This document shows positions 36,901 to 45,916 of a stretch of DNA of 64,000 nt, in pieces (the stretch's first letter is position 1; every line of letters begins with the position of its first letter). Origin of the DNA: Oscarella lobularis (taxonomy: Eukaryota > Porifera > Homoscleromorpha > Homosclerophorida > Oscarellidae); assembly GCF_947507565.1 (NCBI RefSeq), contig NC_089190.1:1488001-1552000 (forward strand). Direction: 5' to 3'. The position numbers and the translations under genes are program-made. Under the pieces are notes generated by a model that did not search any database, was not told the DNA's origin, and saw only the letters and a program-made list of their open reading frames with translations.

Positions 36901-38726
36901 TTAATATTTTGGCTTTAAGAATCAAAGATTAGGCTCTCAGTTTAATATTTAGGCTTTAACAATCAAAGATTAGGCCCTCAATTTAATATTTAGGCTCTAA
37001 GAATTAAATATTACGCCCACAATTCTACTTTTATGCCCTGAGAATTAAAGATTAGGCCCTCAATTTAATATTTAGGCCCTAAGGATCAAAGATTAGGCCC
37101 TCAATTTAATATTGAGGCTCTAAGAAACAAAGATTAAGCCCTCAATTTAATATTTAGGCTTTAAGAATTAAAGATTAAGCCCTGAATTTAATATTGAGGC
37201 TCTAGGAATCAAAGATTAGGCCCTCAATTTAATATTTAGGCTTTAAGAATTAAAGATTAGGCCCTCAGTTTAATATTTAGTCTCTAATTATCAAAGATTA
37301 CGCTCTCAATTTAATATTTAGGCTTTAAGAATCAAAGATTAGGCTCTCAATTTGATATTGAGGCGTAATCTTTAATTCGTAGAGCCTAAATATTAATTTG
37401 AGGGCCTAATCTTTGATTGTTAGGGCCTAAATATTAAATTGAGAGCCTAATCTTTGATTCTTTAAGCCTAAATATGAAATTGAGGGCCTAATCTTTGATT
37501 CTTAGGGGTTGGCCCTCCCCTATCGCCAACCCATACTACTAAAACGTTTATGAAAGCCCGTTGCTTGCAATAATTAGAGCCGGATACATCGTTCAAAACA
37601 AAGGGTGCAAGGCAATTTCAATAACTTTACTGTGACAATTGTCTTCAATTCGTTGCGCGCGAGCGACCCTTGCGGTTCAGGCGCAAGGATCGCCAGTCGC
37701 GCATAAAAAGTACTTTGTAATGTTGGCGGGAACGCCCACTTTCGAGGGGTAAGTGTCTCCCTTTCGTTGCGCGCGAGCGACGCTTGCGGTTCAGGCGCAA
37801 GGAACGCCACTCGCGCATAAGAAGTACTTTGTAATGTTGGCGGGAACGCCCACTTTCGAGGGGTAAGTGTCTTCAATTCGCTGCACGCGAGCGGCGCTTG
37901 CGGTTCAGGCGCAAGGAACGCCACTCTCGCATAAAAAGTACTTTGTAATGTTTTAGAATTGCGTATTATGTCTATCCTTCCAGACCTTCTTCCCACGCTG
38001 AAAAAATTCTCGGCAGAACCCTGATTATTAATACACCCGTCTCTTGGCGTATTTAATTAATTAATTCTTGGTAGCTAGAGGAGGAGCTCTCTTATTGGAA
38101 ACGAACGTCTGGTCAACTGGAAGGAAAGCTTGAAGAGGCGAAAGTGATAATACATTTGACTGTGATTTTTATGCCATAAGCCTCCGCTTTTGTAACGTAG
38201 GCCTTGCATGATACTGAACTCGATTCTCACATTCAAGAAGTGAGAGTGCTTCAGGCAGAGATTCTTCAGCTTAGAAAGGAGAAAGGCAGCATCAGCGATT
38301 CCAGACTAGAGCGACTTTCAGACGATCTGAGACAAGCGCAGGACTGTCTTGCATCGGAAAGTGCCAAAGCAGAGCGTCTTACCGATTTGTTACAAGCAGC
38401 GCAAGACGAGGTAGCAATCCGCCTTCGTCATTTGTACTAATGCCAAGCTTCGATCAGATAAAGTTTCTCAAAGACGTGGTTCAAAAGGAATGCGAGGAAC
38501 GAATGGAGTTGCTTCAGGCGTTAGAGGCCGCAAAGAAAACCGAGGCGACGTTTTTTCAAAATCACAGTAGGTGCCATGCAGTATAGGTAATTGTCCTGTG
38601 AAGTAGCCTGTTTCTTCAGGAAGCGCTAGTCGTCAGTCCGGACGACTGCTGACTCCCATCAAAAACGAACTAACAGAGTCACGAAAGAGAATTGATTTGG
38701 CTATCAGACGTGGTCAGCATTCGTAG
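18960..38726 (+). CDS. LEKR1: LEKR1-like coiled-coil protein with one giant intron
   Basis: The first exon reads MDRHVPQHGLPDAI and EETVCSYCGVSYLIHNEMKA, the short CxxC segment that opens LEKR1 proteins. Nearly all the rest is Glu/Lys/Arg/Leu-rich coiled coil. Exons: up to 19234, 19295-19414, 19471-19751, about 19801-19874, about 19931-20006, about 20065-20208, and more to 20717. Then a 17,357 nt intron (20718-38074) precedes exons from 38075 (LEEELSYWKRTSGQLEG), about 38193 to 38409, about 38461 to 38566 and a last one ending at the TAG at 38724-38726. An upstream in-frame ATG at 18819 overlaps the Artemis stop (ATGA); the Met at 18960 is preferred because family resemblance begins there. 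Function is unclear; it may be ciliary or centrosomal. One intron (20463-20513) has a GC donor. Apart from the giant intron the gene is compact. Confidence 0.78.
20764..37509. repeat. Satellite array, 41 bp monomer, ~400 copies, inside a LEKR1 intron
   Basis: The monomer is two related half-units: GGCCCTAAGAATCAAAGATT plus A (21 bp), then GGCCCTCAATTTAATATTTA (20 bp). Each half starts after TTA, so TTAGGCCCT recurs about every 20.5 bp. The array is continuous for about 16.7 kb with variants such as CCCACAATTCTACTTTTAGG and TTGAGGCTC. It has higher-order structure: text at 21591 recurs at 28916 and 33567, and 32205-33000 recurs 3872 bp later. The orientation flips at both edges: about the first 75 bp (to 20837-20842, GGGCCC) and the last about 150 bp (from about 37362) read as the reverse complement of the bulk. 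No open reading frame of note lies within it. Confidence 0.98.
37506..37532. repeat. 8 bp stem hairpin at the satellite edge
   Basis: GGGTTGGC (37506-37513) and GCCAACCC (37525-37532) are perfect complements around an 11-nt loop, at the exact point where the satellite ends. The following stretch to 37640 shows nothing recognisable. Confidence 0.5.
37641..37952. repeat. 114 bp minisatellite, 2.7 copies
   Basis: Copies start at 37641, 37755 and 37869, an exact 114 bp step, each with TTGCGGTTCAGGCGCAAGGA and, in the first two copies, GGCGGGAACGCCCACTTTCG. Because 114 is 38 codons, one minus frame stays open across all copies as a 38-residue repeat (37996-37574). It lies between the satellite and the LEKR1 acceptor at 38074, so it is intronic. 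37953-38074 holds nothing else recognisable. Confidence 0.9.
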
Positions 38727-39473
38727 CGAGTCATTTTATTTATCAGTTGGGAAGCAACGTAATCAAACGGGGAGACCGTCGTATCTACACAGAATCCGTT
38801 GGACGGTGAGTTAACGCAAGTTATTTGTGTTATAAGTTGATTAGCACATAAAACGATTACCACTGTTGTGATTATTATTACCATTTGTAATATCATTATT
38901 GGTAATATTGTTATTAGCCCGTTGTGGACTAGAAGTTGATTGGAACCGCTTTTATTGATGCTAATCGAGGATGTCCATTCTCATACCCAATCTCATATGT
39001 CTGCTAGGCAAGTACAGCCCTGTAGTTCCCTCTTTTCCGGCAGCGCTCATCGCTCTAAATAGCTCAGAGTCCTCAGCAAAGAGGGACTATAGTTACATCA
39101 ATAATCTTGTGATGCCAAACAAATGACGTTTCTTTTAGAGTTTGAGCTGACTTCTAAGAAAGGTGCCCTTTCAATTTCTCTGCTCTCCTTCAATTGAAAC
39201 TTTCCAGTCTAGTTGCCTGTCCTTATGCATCGATTCGCGAAGAGAATGTAACGAGGAACAGGTGAGCGTCTCCATGCACGCGGCAATCCGTCAACATAAA
39301 AATAGCGCCTAGCGGCAAAAGAATCCCGACGCGCATTCCTCGACTGAAGCGACGCACGACTCAATTGTCGGATTGCGGCAACCAACGCGTGGCTCGAAGA
39401 GACGCCGCATCCGCCCGCTCGACGAATGACGACATCGCTCAGTGCGACGGAATGAGAAAGCGCGGAAACGACA
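38727..39473. other. Intergenic, LEKR1 3' flank
   Basis: No coding exon is supported. An AT-rich stretch (38870-38920) has short ATTATTA/GTAATA repeats. 39023-39036 (TAGTTCCCTCTTTT) and about 39079-39094 (AAAGAGGGACTATAG) form an imperfect inverted repeat that could be a tiny MITE or hairpin. Minus frames here lack family resemblance. Confidence 0.4.
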
Positions 39474-39587
39474 ATGGAGGAAGCGGCGAGATACGTCAAT
39501 CGTTCCAAATCGTTCACCTACGGTGCCCATCGACTGCGTCCGGCCGACAACCGCAATAATCGCGTCCCATCGCCTGACGCGGACAAG
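39474..39587 (+). CDS. Candidate first coding exon (orphan), 38 codons
   Basis: ATG in the context CAATGGAGG opens a 114-nt frame (MEEAARYVNRSKSFTYGAHR and more) ending exactly at an AAG/GTAAGG splice donor. No partner exon was found: the next gene starts at 40371 and the acceptors before it do not give an open frame. It may be a 5' exon of an unknown gene, an alternative 5' exon of the next gene, or chance. No family is recognised. Confidence 0.3.
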
Positions 39588-40370
39588 GTAAGGCCCTTTT
39601 AGATCATACCTGCGGTCGATTCCAATAGACCGTTCCACCGCGTGCTTTCCTGGAAAGTGCATGGGTAGTAAGTGGGGGAAGACACAACAGAACACAACAG
39701 AACACAGGGGGAAACGGTAGTTAGGAAACCGAGCGTGCTCTGGGCGCGTGAGTGATCGAGTTAGGGCCAGCCCTGCACGAGAACGGCCTCTCTGTGTACA
39801 CTACATCGATATCTTCGTATGCAAAGACGTCAGTTAGTAGGCTCGTACGTCAACAAACGAATAATTAAGTGGAAGAATCGGTGGCATTTAATTGATAAGA
39901 GGCACTTTGGCTGATCTGCGAAGGCGCCTCCGAAAAACCGATCACGTCATTTTTCGTCTCGAATGTAATGTCTCGCGACTTTTCTCCCCCCGGGGATCCT
40001 TTAGCTGTCTAGACCCGGAAGAGAGTCGGAGGTCGCATTTTCGAGCGCGTAGCCCAGCCTACTCGGTCACATCGGCGCCCAATTTAGCTCGAACATCTCC
40101 GCCTCTAGAATAGATCGATTCTAACCCGACCGGTGCCGGAGCCCTTTGAGAGCGGCCTCTCCCCTGTAATCAGTTTCCACCGGAGCTCTTTATAGCGCCG
40201 TGTATACAGTGCGGCGTTTCCCTATATAGGGTCTCGGCCGCCGCACGAAGCAAATGCCCGCGGAACCTAATTGCTAAGGCCAACCCCCTGGAGCTAAGGA
40301 GGGGTCGCGTGCGCATTTCTCTAGTCGTTTAGACCCGATACCGTTCAGTTCTCTCTCGCACTCGCTCTAC
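39588..40370. promoter_or_regulatory. Upstream region of the 40371 gene, with a perfect CArG box
   Basis: CCTATATAGG at 40221-40230 fits the SRF site consensus CC(A/T)6GG exactly, lies about 140 bp before the start codon and could also serve as a TATA element. A short ACACAACAG repeat sits at about 39676-39705. The region also has many short GC-rich palindromes. No coding exon was seen. Confidence 0.4.
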
Positions 40371-41240
40371 ATGTCGGAATCGTCCGATCCGCAGCTAACG
40401 CAGAGCGTCGTCGCCGCTCACGTGCAACGCCAGACGACGACGACGACGAAGTCGACGCGCGGCTGGACGATGCGCAAGTATCTCGACAGCCTACGCTCGA
40501 CTCGTCCGGAGGAGATGGACACGACGACGACCGACGAAATACGCAGCGTTCTCATGACCGAAATCGAAGACGACGACGAACTCTTCTTCTCCGTCAGTCA
40601 ACAAGATCTGTATTTCCGGCTGAGCGAAGAGCTTCGGAGGCGCTTTCATCCCGCAGCGCAACCGCCGCCGCCGCCGCCGCCACCGCCGGCCCCGGGTAAA
40701 CGCGAGAGCCCGCGACCCAGCCCCGAAGGCGTATCGTGTCCGGGATCGCCTCCGACGCGCGAGGAAAAGGAGAAGGCCGAGTCGGACGAGATCGACTTAA
40801 CTCGGGAAGAAAAGCATCTTTTGCTCGCTTTACTGGCTAATCTACCGAAGCGACCACCGCCCCCGTATAATGAGTGCCAGACGACGACGGCGAAAAAAGC
40901 CGCGCCTCCCGCTAAGCCGCGTCGCACGCTCGCCTCGTGTCTATTCTCCATCGATCAGACACGACGGCAAGATTGCGTCGCCGCTCCCCCCGTCGTAGTC
41001 AATACTAACAGCGTCGCCGCAACGACGCAGAAACCCAATACCGGTCACTATCACCACCATCGGCGAAGATCGTCGAATACTAAGGACGGCGGCGGCGGCG
41101 GTCGAACGCGCGATAAAGATGACGTCAAAAAAATAGTCGATCCCGTTATTATGAAAAAATCCGGCGGCGGCGGTGGCGGCGGCGGAAAGCGGGGTCACAG
41201 TGTGAGGGCGATCGGTTTGAAAGATTACGGCGTTTTATGA
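40371..41240 (+). CDS. Uncharacterised intronless low-complexity protein, 289 aa
   Basis: No family is recognised. The single-exon frame starts MSESSDPQLTQSVV. A helical, acidic N-terminal third (TMRKYLDSLRSTRPEEM, then IEDDDELFFSVSQQDLYFRL) looks like the one ordered segment. A poly-proline run (about residues 98-106) follows, then a charged region with LTREEKHLLLALLANLPKRP and a PPPPY sequence (about 170-174) that could bind WW domains. Asn/Thr-rich, His-rich and poly-glycine stretches follow to the end (GLKDYGVL). Third-position GC and the use of GTC/ACG codons look like neighbouring genes. With few introns and a possible CArG box upstream it could be a fast-response regulatory gene, but that is only inference. 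The complementary strand is also open in places because of the GGC/CCG repeats. Confidence 0.6.
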   Translation: MSESSDPQLTQSVVAAHVQRQTTTTTKSTRGWTMRKYLDSLRSTRPEEMDTTTTDEIRSVLMTEIEDDDELFFSVSQQDLYFRLSEELRRRFHPAAQPPPPPPPPPAPGKRESPRPSPEGVSCPGSPPTREEKEKAESDEIDLTREEKHLLLALLANLPKRPPPPYNECQTTTAKKAAPPAKPRRTLASCLFSIDQTRRQDCVAAPPVVVNTNSVAATTQKPNTGHYHHHRRRSSNTKDGGGGGRTRDKDDVKKIVDPVIMKKSGGGGGGGGKRGHSVRAIGLKDYGVL

Positions 41241-41828
41241 AAAGACAATCGTTTCGATTGGTGCTGCCCTGCGGGGGAGGAAACTCTTTATATACGGAGC
41301 GGCAGTTTTATGTCGCACGCCGCGCAAAGGGTGGAGCTAGCTGGTGTAGTAGTAGTCCGCTTATATGTGCTGTATCGGCTATTCTATTGACTATGGACGC
41401 TGGTTTTAGATGTAGACTCAATCGAAATTCACAATAGAGAGTATAACAAACGAAGCGTTGTTTTACTTGTTATAACGGTTGAAATGGGTTGAATAGCCGG
41501 TGCATGGAAGCTAAAAATTTCAGAAGAAATACCTTCTGCAAATTTTCAGTATATCACTGCATTGACGAGCTATCGTCGCTCACAGATTTGCATTCCGCAT
41601 TGTAGGGGTCCCCACCACCTAATTGCATTAGGCTACATCTCGACCATACAGTAGCTCAAATAGGCTCCTATTCGAAGGCTAGGGGTTTTAAAGAAGCATG
41701 TGTACTAGTAACGCAAGGTCCTCTATGGAGCAGCCGAGCGGTGGGGTCCCCCGTGCGCGTCGGCTGACAATGGGGGCGTTGACTCGGTCGCACGCAGAGC
41801 GGCACGAGCCAACCCCGTATAATCGAAA
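41241..41828. other. Intergenic between the low-complexity gene and trehalase
   Basis: No coding exon is supported. 41605-41617 (GGTCCCCACCACC) and 41730-41740 (GGTGGGGTCCC) are loosely complementary. The trehalase promoter should lie at about 41640-41828. Confidence 0.35.
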
Positions 41829-44294
41829 ATGTCCTGCTTCATCCGACTCGCCGTCGCAATTAGCTCGTTGACTCTTCTCGATTCTCCACGCGACGTTTCT
41901 GCGACGAATGCGTGCGACAGGTGAGCAGCAGGACGTCGTCTTGGAAGCGTTCCATCGCCTCTCTAGTGCGATTTACTGCAACGACGCCATCCTTCGAGCG
42001 TTTCAGCTAAGCAACCTGTTCAACGACTCGAAAACGTTCGTCGATTTGCCCCTCAAGTTCGACCCGAGTAAGATATCATAGTCTTCGTTCCCATCTGGAA
42101 TCTGTCCCTGTTTCTCCAAGGCTTCGTATTCGATATGTTTGATCGTCTTCGTCCGGTGACGGAGGAGGGACTGAGGGCGTTTCTCGAATTGTTCTTTCTG
42201 CAAACTGGGTCGGATATTGTGGAATGGAGACCGGCAGACTGGACGGCGAGGTCACAATATCTTAGAAACGCTTCTATATGTATTTAGTCTTCTTTTCGTC
42301 TCGCCAGTCCGCCTTTGTTTGCCAATATCAGCGATCCCGCTCTGAGAATGTGGGCGTCTGAGTTGAACAAAGTCTGGCTAGCTCTAGGTCGAAAGGTCAG
42401 TTTTCTGTCACTCTAAGTTACTTAGTAAACTCCGCTCTGACAGATTAATCCCGACGTTTACGCGAATCCCCAGAGGCATTCTATTCTCCCAGTGCCTCAT
42501 CCCTTTATCGTACCAGGAGGAAGATTCAGGGAATTCTACTACTGGTCTTGCTGACGTTCTTTTCCTCGTCCAAAATCATCCAATATTTCCTTCTTAGGGA
42601 TACGTACTGGATAGTCAAAGGACTTCTCGCGTGCAACATGTCAGACACGGTAATGAACACGCTGCTGAACTTTGTTGACTTGGTGAATAGGTACGACTCT
42701 TCCTAGAAGACTCCGTAGTTCTATTAGTTTTTCTTAGGTACGGCTTTGTTCCTAATGGCGGTCGCGTCTACTACACGAAACGGAGCCAGCCGCCTTTGTT
42801 GAGTCTCATGATTTGGGACTACTATCAACACACGGGCAATCTTTCGTTTGTCCGTTACGTATTCGATGCACTCGAAAGAGAGCATGACTACTGGCTGCTA
42901 AACAAGACTGTAGAGATTAAGATTGCTGAGAAGAGCTACAGGTTGGCTCACTATGAGGCTCAATCATCAGTACCAAGGTGCACAGTATCCAGAGTCTGAT
43001 AGAGAGCTTGCATCTAGCTTCTTCTTAATCTATAGACCAGAGTCCTATAAAAAAGACGTCATGTCTGCTGTGGGAAAATCGCCGGGTAAGATTATCATTT
43101 GCTTTTTGGGTCTGACGTCCGTTTCGTTTCAGCTGCTGCAGCTGCTCTATATCGCGACATTGCGTCGGCTGCCGAGAGTGGGTGGGACTTCTCGACGCGC
43201 TGGATGGCTCAGTCGGGCGAAAATGCTTCAGAAATGAACACAATTCGAACGTCGAAAATCATTCCCGTCGATCTCAATTCCATACTGTCTACAGTCGAAA
43301 TGAAATTATCTCTAATGGCGGCTCTAATTGGTAGTTAGACACTTAGATGCTTAGTACAAGCAGAACCATCATCCCTATTTCAAGGCGAGACTGACAAGGC
43401 CCATGACTACAAGCTGTTGTCCCAAGAGCGAGCTCAGGCAATCGAAGATGTCATGTGGAATTCAACCCTACATCTCTGGGTGGACTATGACGTGGAGCTG
43501 GAGCAGCACGTGCAGGCATTTTATCTGTCCAGCGTCGTACCAATAGCATCAGGAGTGAGCACCAACCAGTCACGAATAGATGCCTCTATACAAAAGCTTC
43601 AGGTGGGTTGGAACTGTGTATGCAGCAAATATGTCATTTGATACAGTAAATCAATATCTGTTTCTGTAGTCTTTGGACGTTCTTTCGTATGCTGGAGGCG
43701 TGCCTACGTCCCTTATTGCGAGCCATCAGCAGTGGGACTATCCTAATACTTGGCCTCCGTTGCAGTGGTTCACCATCGTTGCACTGGAGAAGGCGCACCG
43801 CTCGGAGCTGGCATTTGCTTTGGCGCAGAAGTGGATTGGTACAAACTATGCAGCCTGGAAACAAACCGGTCACATGTATGAAAAAGTAACGAAGGAAACG
43901 CAGAACTCCAAATCAAAGGATTACTTATATTATATTTTTTCAGTATAATGCTACAAGGGAAGGAGCTCCAGGAGGTGGAGGAGAGTACAATGTACAGGTA
44001 TGACATACTACTGTACATGTGTTTTCTCTAGTCTAATTTTCCTAGACCGGGTTTGGCTGGACTAATGGTGTAGTGTTCTATTTGTTAGAGCATTATGGCG
44101 ATCGTCTTCGCCACTCTGTGCCTACCGTGGGCTCATCTACGTTGCCATGGTGGCCCATCTTTCTGTACGTACTAGCAGGTGTCATTGGTTTTGCGGCCTT
44201 CATCGGTATAGGCTATAAGATCTACGTAGATGGAAAACAAAAGTACAAACAGAGAGGCAGAGATAAAGAACTACTCTGGGGAAATAGTGCATAG
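41829..44294 (+). CDS. TREH: Trehalase (GH37), membrane-anchored
   Basis: The start at ATG 41829 gives a signal peptide ([17 protein letters not shown]). Exons: 41829-41920, 41967-42067, 42121-42250, 42308-42395, 42444-42544, 42598-42691, 42738-42941 and more to the stop at 44294. [20 protein letters not shown] and [11 protein letters not shown] open the enzyme. [15 protein letters not shown], split over 42510-42610, is trehalase signature 1. SGWDFSTRW (about 43180) carries the catalytic acid Asp, [11 protein letters not shown] (about 43735) is signature 2, and [17 protein letters not shown] (about 43974-44065) carries the base Glu. A C-terminal helix ([20 protein letters not shown]) and a basic tail anchor it in the membrane with the enzyme outside. 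It splits trehalose into two glucoses, as in animal brush-border trehalases. A poly(A) signal follows. Confidence 0.95.
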
Positions 44295-44323
44295 AAATAG
44301 AAGGAAATCTTTTAGATATACGT

Positions 44324-44329
44324 AATAAA
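44324..44329 (+). terminator. Poly(A) signal AATAAA for trehalase
   Basis: A canonical hexamer 30 bp after the trehalase stop and well before the KLHDC3 start at 44569. The 240 bp between is the 3' end and the KLHDC3 promoter. Confidence 0.6.
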
Positions 44330-44568
44330 TTAAAGCATTAGATTTAGATGGGCGACTGAGCCATACTATAAATACTTGACGTTCAACTATTGACATCCAT
44401 AGGCCCTGGTCTTGTGATGACAAGCGCGTGCGCGCGTCGTTGCCTCCAGGCTCGTGGAGTGGGCGGAGTGGGGCAGGGAACGGAGTGAGCGTTTCTCCAA
44501 GCTACCGATTGACGTCCTGAAGCCAATCGGGTTGCAATCAACGCACTCGTTGCTCCCCGTCTCGAAAA

Positions 44569-45669
44569 ATGTTTCGCTGGACGGCTAGAATCGACGGCGG
44601 ACACAAGCGCGTCAATCAGGCGCTCGTCAAAGTGCCGGGCAGCTCGTTCGTTCTCAGCTTCGGCGGCTACTGGGCGAAATTCGACCATTCCACCGATCTC
44701 GACGTCCACGGCTTCGACACGGGCACGCTCAAGTGGCACGAGCTCGACACTTCCCAATCCATCCCGAAACGATTCGCTCACACGGCGACAGTCTTCGACG
44801 ATCGCGTCTACGTCATACACGGCCAACAGCACCACCTCCCCTATAGCCGCGTCGACGTCTTCGACCTGAAGTCGAAAACGTGGACGACCGTCGCGGAAAA
44901 CGAGGCGATCGCTCGCGCCGGTCACACGGCGAATCTAATAAATAATCTCGTCTACGTCATCGCCGGATCGTGCGGCTTGGAATTTCTCGACTCCGTGGAA
45001 ACGTTCGATCCCGTATCACTAGTTTGGTCGAAGCCCCCCGTGGGAGGCAGAGCGCCGTCTCCACGTGACTTCCATAGTGCCGTCGCAATGGGAGAATCGA
45101 TATACGTATACGGCGGTCGAAGCGACGAGAACGCGCCCTACTTCAGTAATCACCAAGTCTATCCCCAAGACGTGAAGCGCTTCGATACGAAGACGTGCAC
45201 GTGGTCGGATGTCGTCGTCGAAGCGGGATCGATTCCCATTGGACGACGCAGTCATTCGGCGGTCGCGTACGGAAATCGGATGATCGTCTTCGGCGGTTAC
45301 AATCAACTAGTCGACGAGTATTTTTCCGATTTGTTGGTATTCGACGTGAAGGCGTGCACGTGGTCGAACGTCGTTGCGCCCGGGCCGTCGCCGTCGCCGA
45401 GGCGACGGCACGGCTGTTGTTTGATCGACGAGAGGAGAATGCTCGTCTATGGGGGCACGAATCAGGGCTTGGCTGACGTCGTTGCGCTCGACGAGCCGGA
45501 GGACGATTATGATGATTTGGCCGATGCGTATGTGCTGAATTTTGAACCGACGCTCAAGGAGCTGTGCCTCTTGGCCGTCGTTCGAAATCGATTGGACTAC
45601 AGTCACGTTCCGAAGTCGCTTCAAGTGGCGCTTAGGTCGTTGACGCAGGAGACGGTCACTGTTGTTTGA
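44569..45669 (+). CDS. KLHDC3: KLHDC3-like kelch-repeat protein (CUL2 substrate receptor family)
   Basis: An intronless 366-aa frame starting MFRWTARIDGGHKRVNQALV, which resembles the KLHDC3 start (M.RWT....GG..RVNHA). Six kelch blades follow, with hallmarks YVIHG, YVIAG, IYVYGGRSDENAPYFSN, GRRSHSAVAYGNRMIVFGGY and RMLVYGGTN. The end, LNFEPTLKELCLLAVVRNRL, matches the LDFSPSLKTLCKLAVIQ region of KLHDC3, where the BC box for elongin contact lies. The human protein recognises C-terminal Arg-Gly degrons in a CRL2 ubiquitin ligase. Blade 3 has YVIAG where GG is typical. Its lack of introns among intron-rich neighbours suggests a retrocopy origin or intron loss. It converges with RAP1, with 247 bp between the stops. 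Confidence 0.88.
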   Translation: MFRWTARIDGGHKRVNQALVKVPGSSFVLSFGGYWAKFDHSTDLDVHGFDTGTLKWHELDTSQSIPKRFAHTATVFDDRVYVIHGQQHHLPYSRVDVFDLKSKTWTTVAENEAIARAGHTANLINNLVYVIAGSCGLEFLDSVETFDPVSLVWSKPPVGGRAPSPRDFHSAVAMGESIYVYGGRSDENAPYFSNHQVYPQDVKRFDTKTCTWSDVVVEAGSIPIGRRSHSAVAYGNRMIVFGGYNQLVDEYFSDLLVFDVKACTWSNVVAPGPSPSPRRRHGCCLIDERRMLVYGGTNQGLADVVALDEPEDDYDDLADAYVLNFEPTLKELCLLAVVRNRLDYSHVPKSLQVALRSLTQETVTVV

Positions 45670-45916
45670 TGAATGGGCTTGGTAAGAAATTTCGCTATTG
45701 TATAATTGAATTGTTCGCCCCTCTCCAATCTAATAATTATTCATCGATGGCTTGCCTTGGTGTAGAGATAAGAACTAGAGTGACTAGACGACTGGACAAT
45801 TTCAAGGTATGAAATGAATAACATATATTTTTAATATATAGAGCAGCTGGCAATTGACGACAGAACTTGAGAAGGCAAGTGCACTTAGCGTATTTAGACT
45901 AAAACGTTTTTTTAAA

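Noticed and set aside
20764-37509. Regular repeats of about 20 and 41 bp resembling a CRISPR array
   Set aside because: There are no unique spacers; the interval sequence is itself repeated, and the context is a eukaryotic intron.
20764-37509. Telomere or chromosome end
   Set aside because: TTAGG/CCTAA words are part of a 41 bp monomer, not simple hexamers, and genes lie on both sides.
37574-37996. 140-codon minus frame as a gene
   Set aside because: It is the open frame of a 114 bp minisatellite inside an intron, with no start context, splice support or family.
41605-41740. Inverted repeat before trehalase as a regulatory hairpin
   Set aside because: The pairing is short and imperfect, with over 110 bp between arms.
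44383-44925. 180-codon minus frame opposite KLHDC3
   Set aside because: It is a shadow of the GC-rich plus-strand kelch gene and has no domain of its own.
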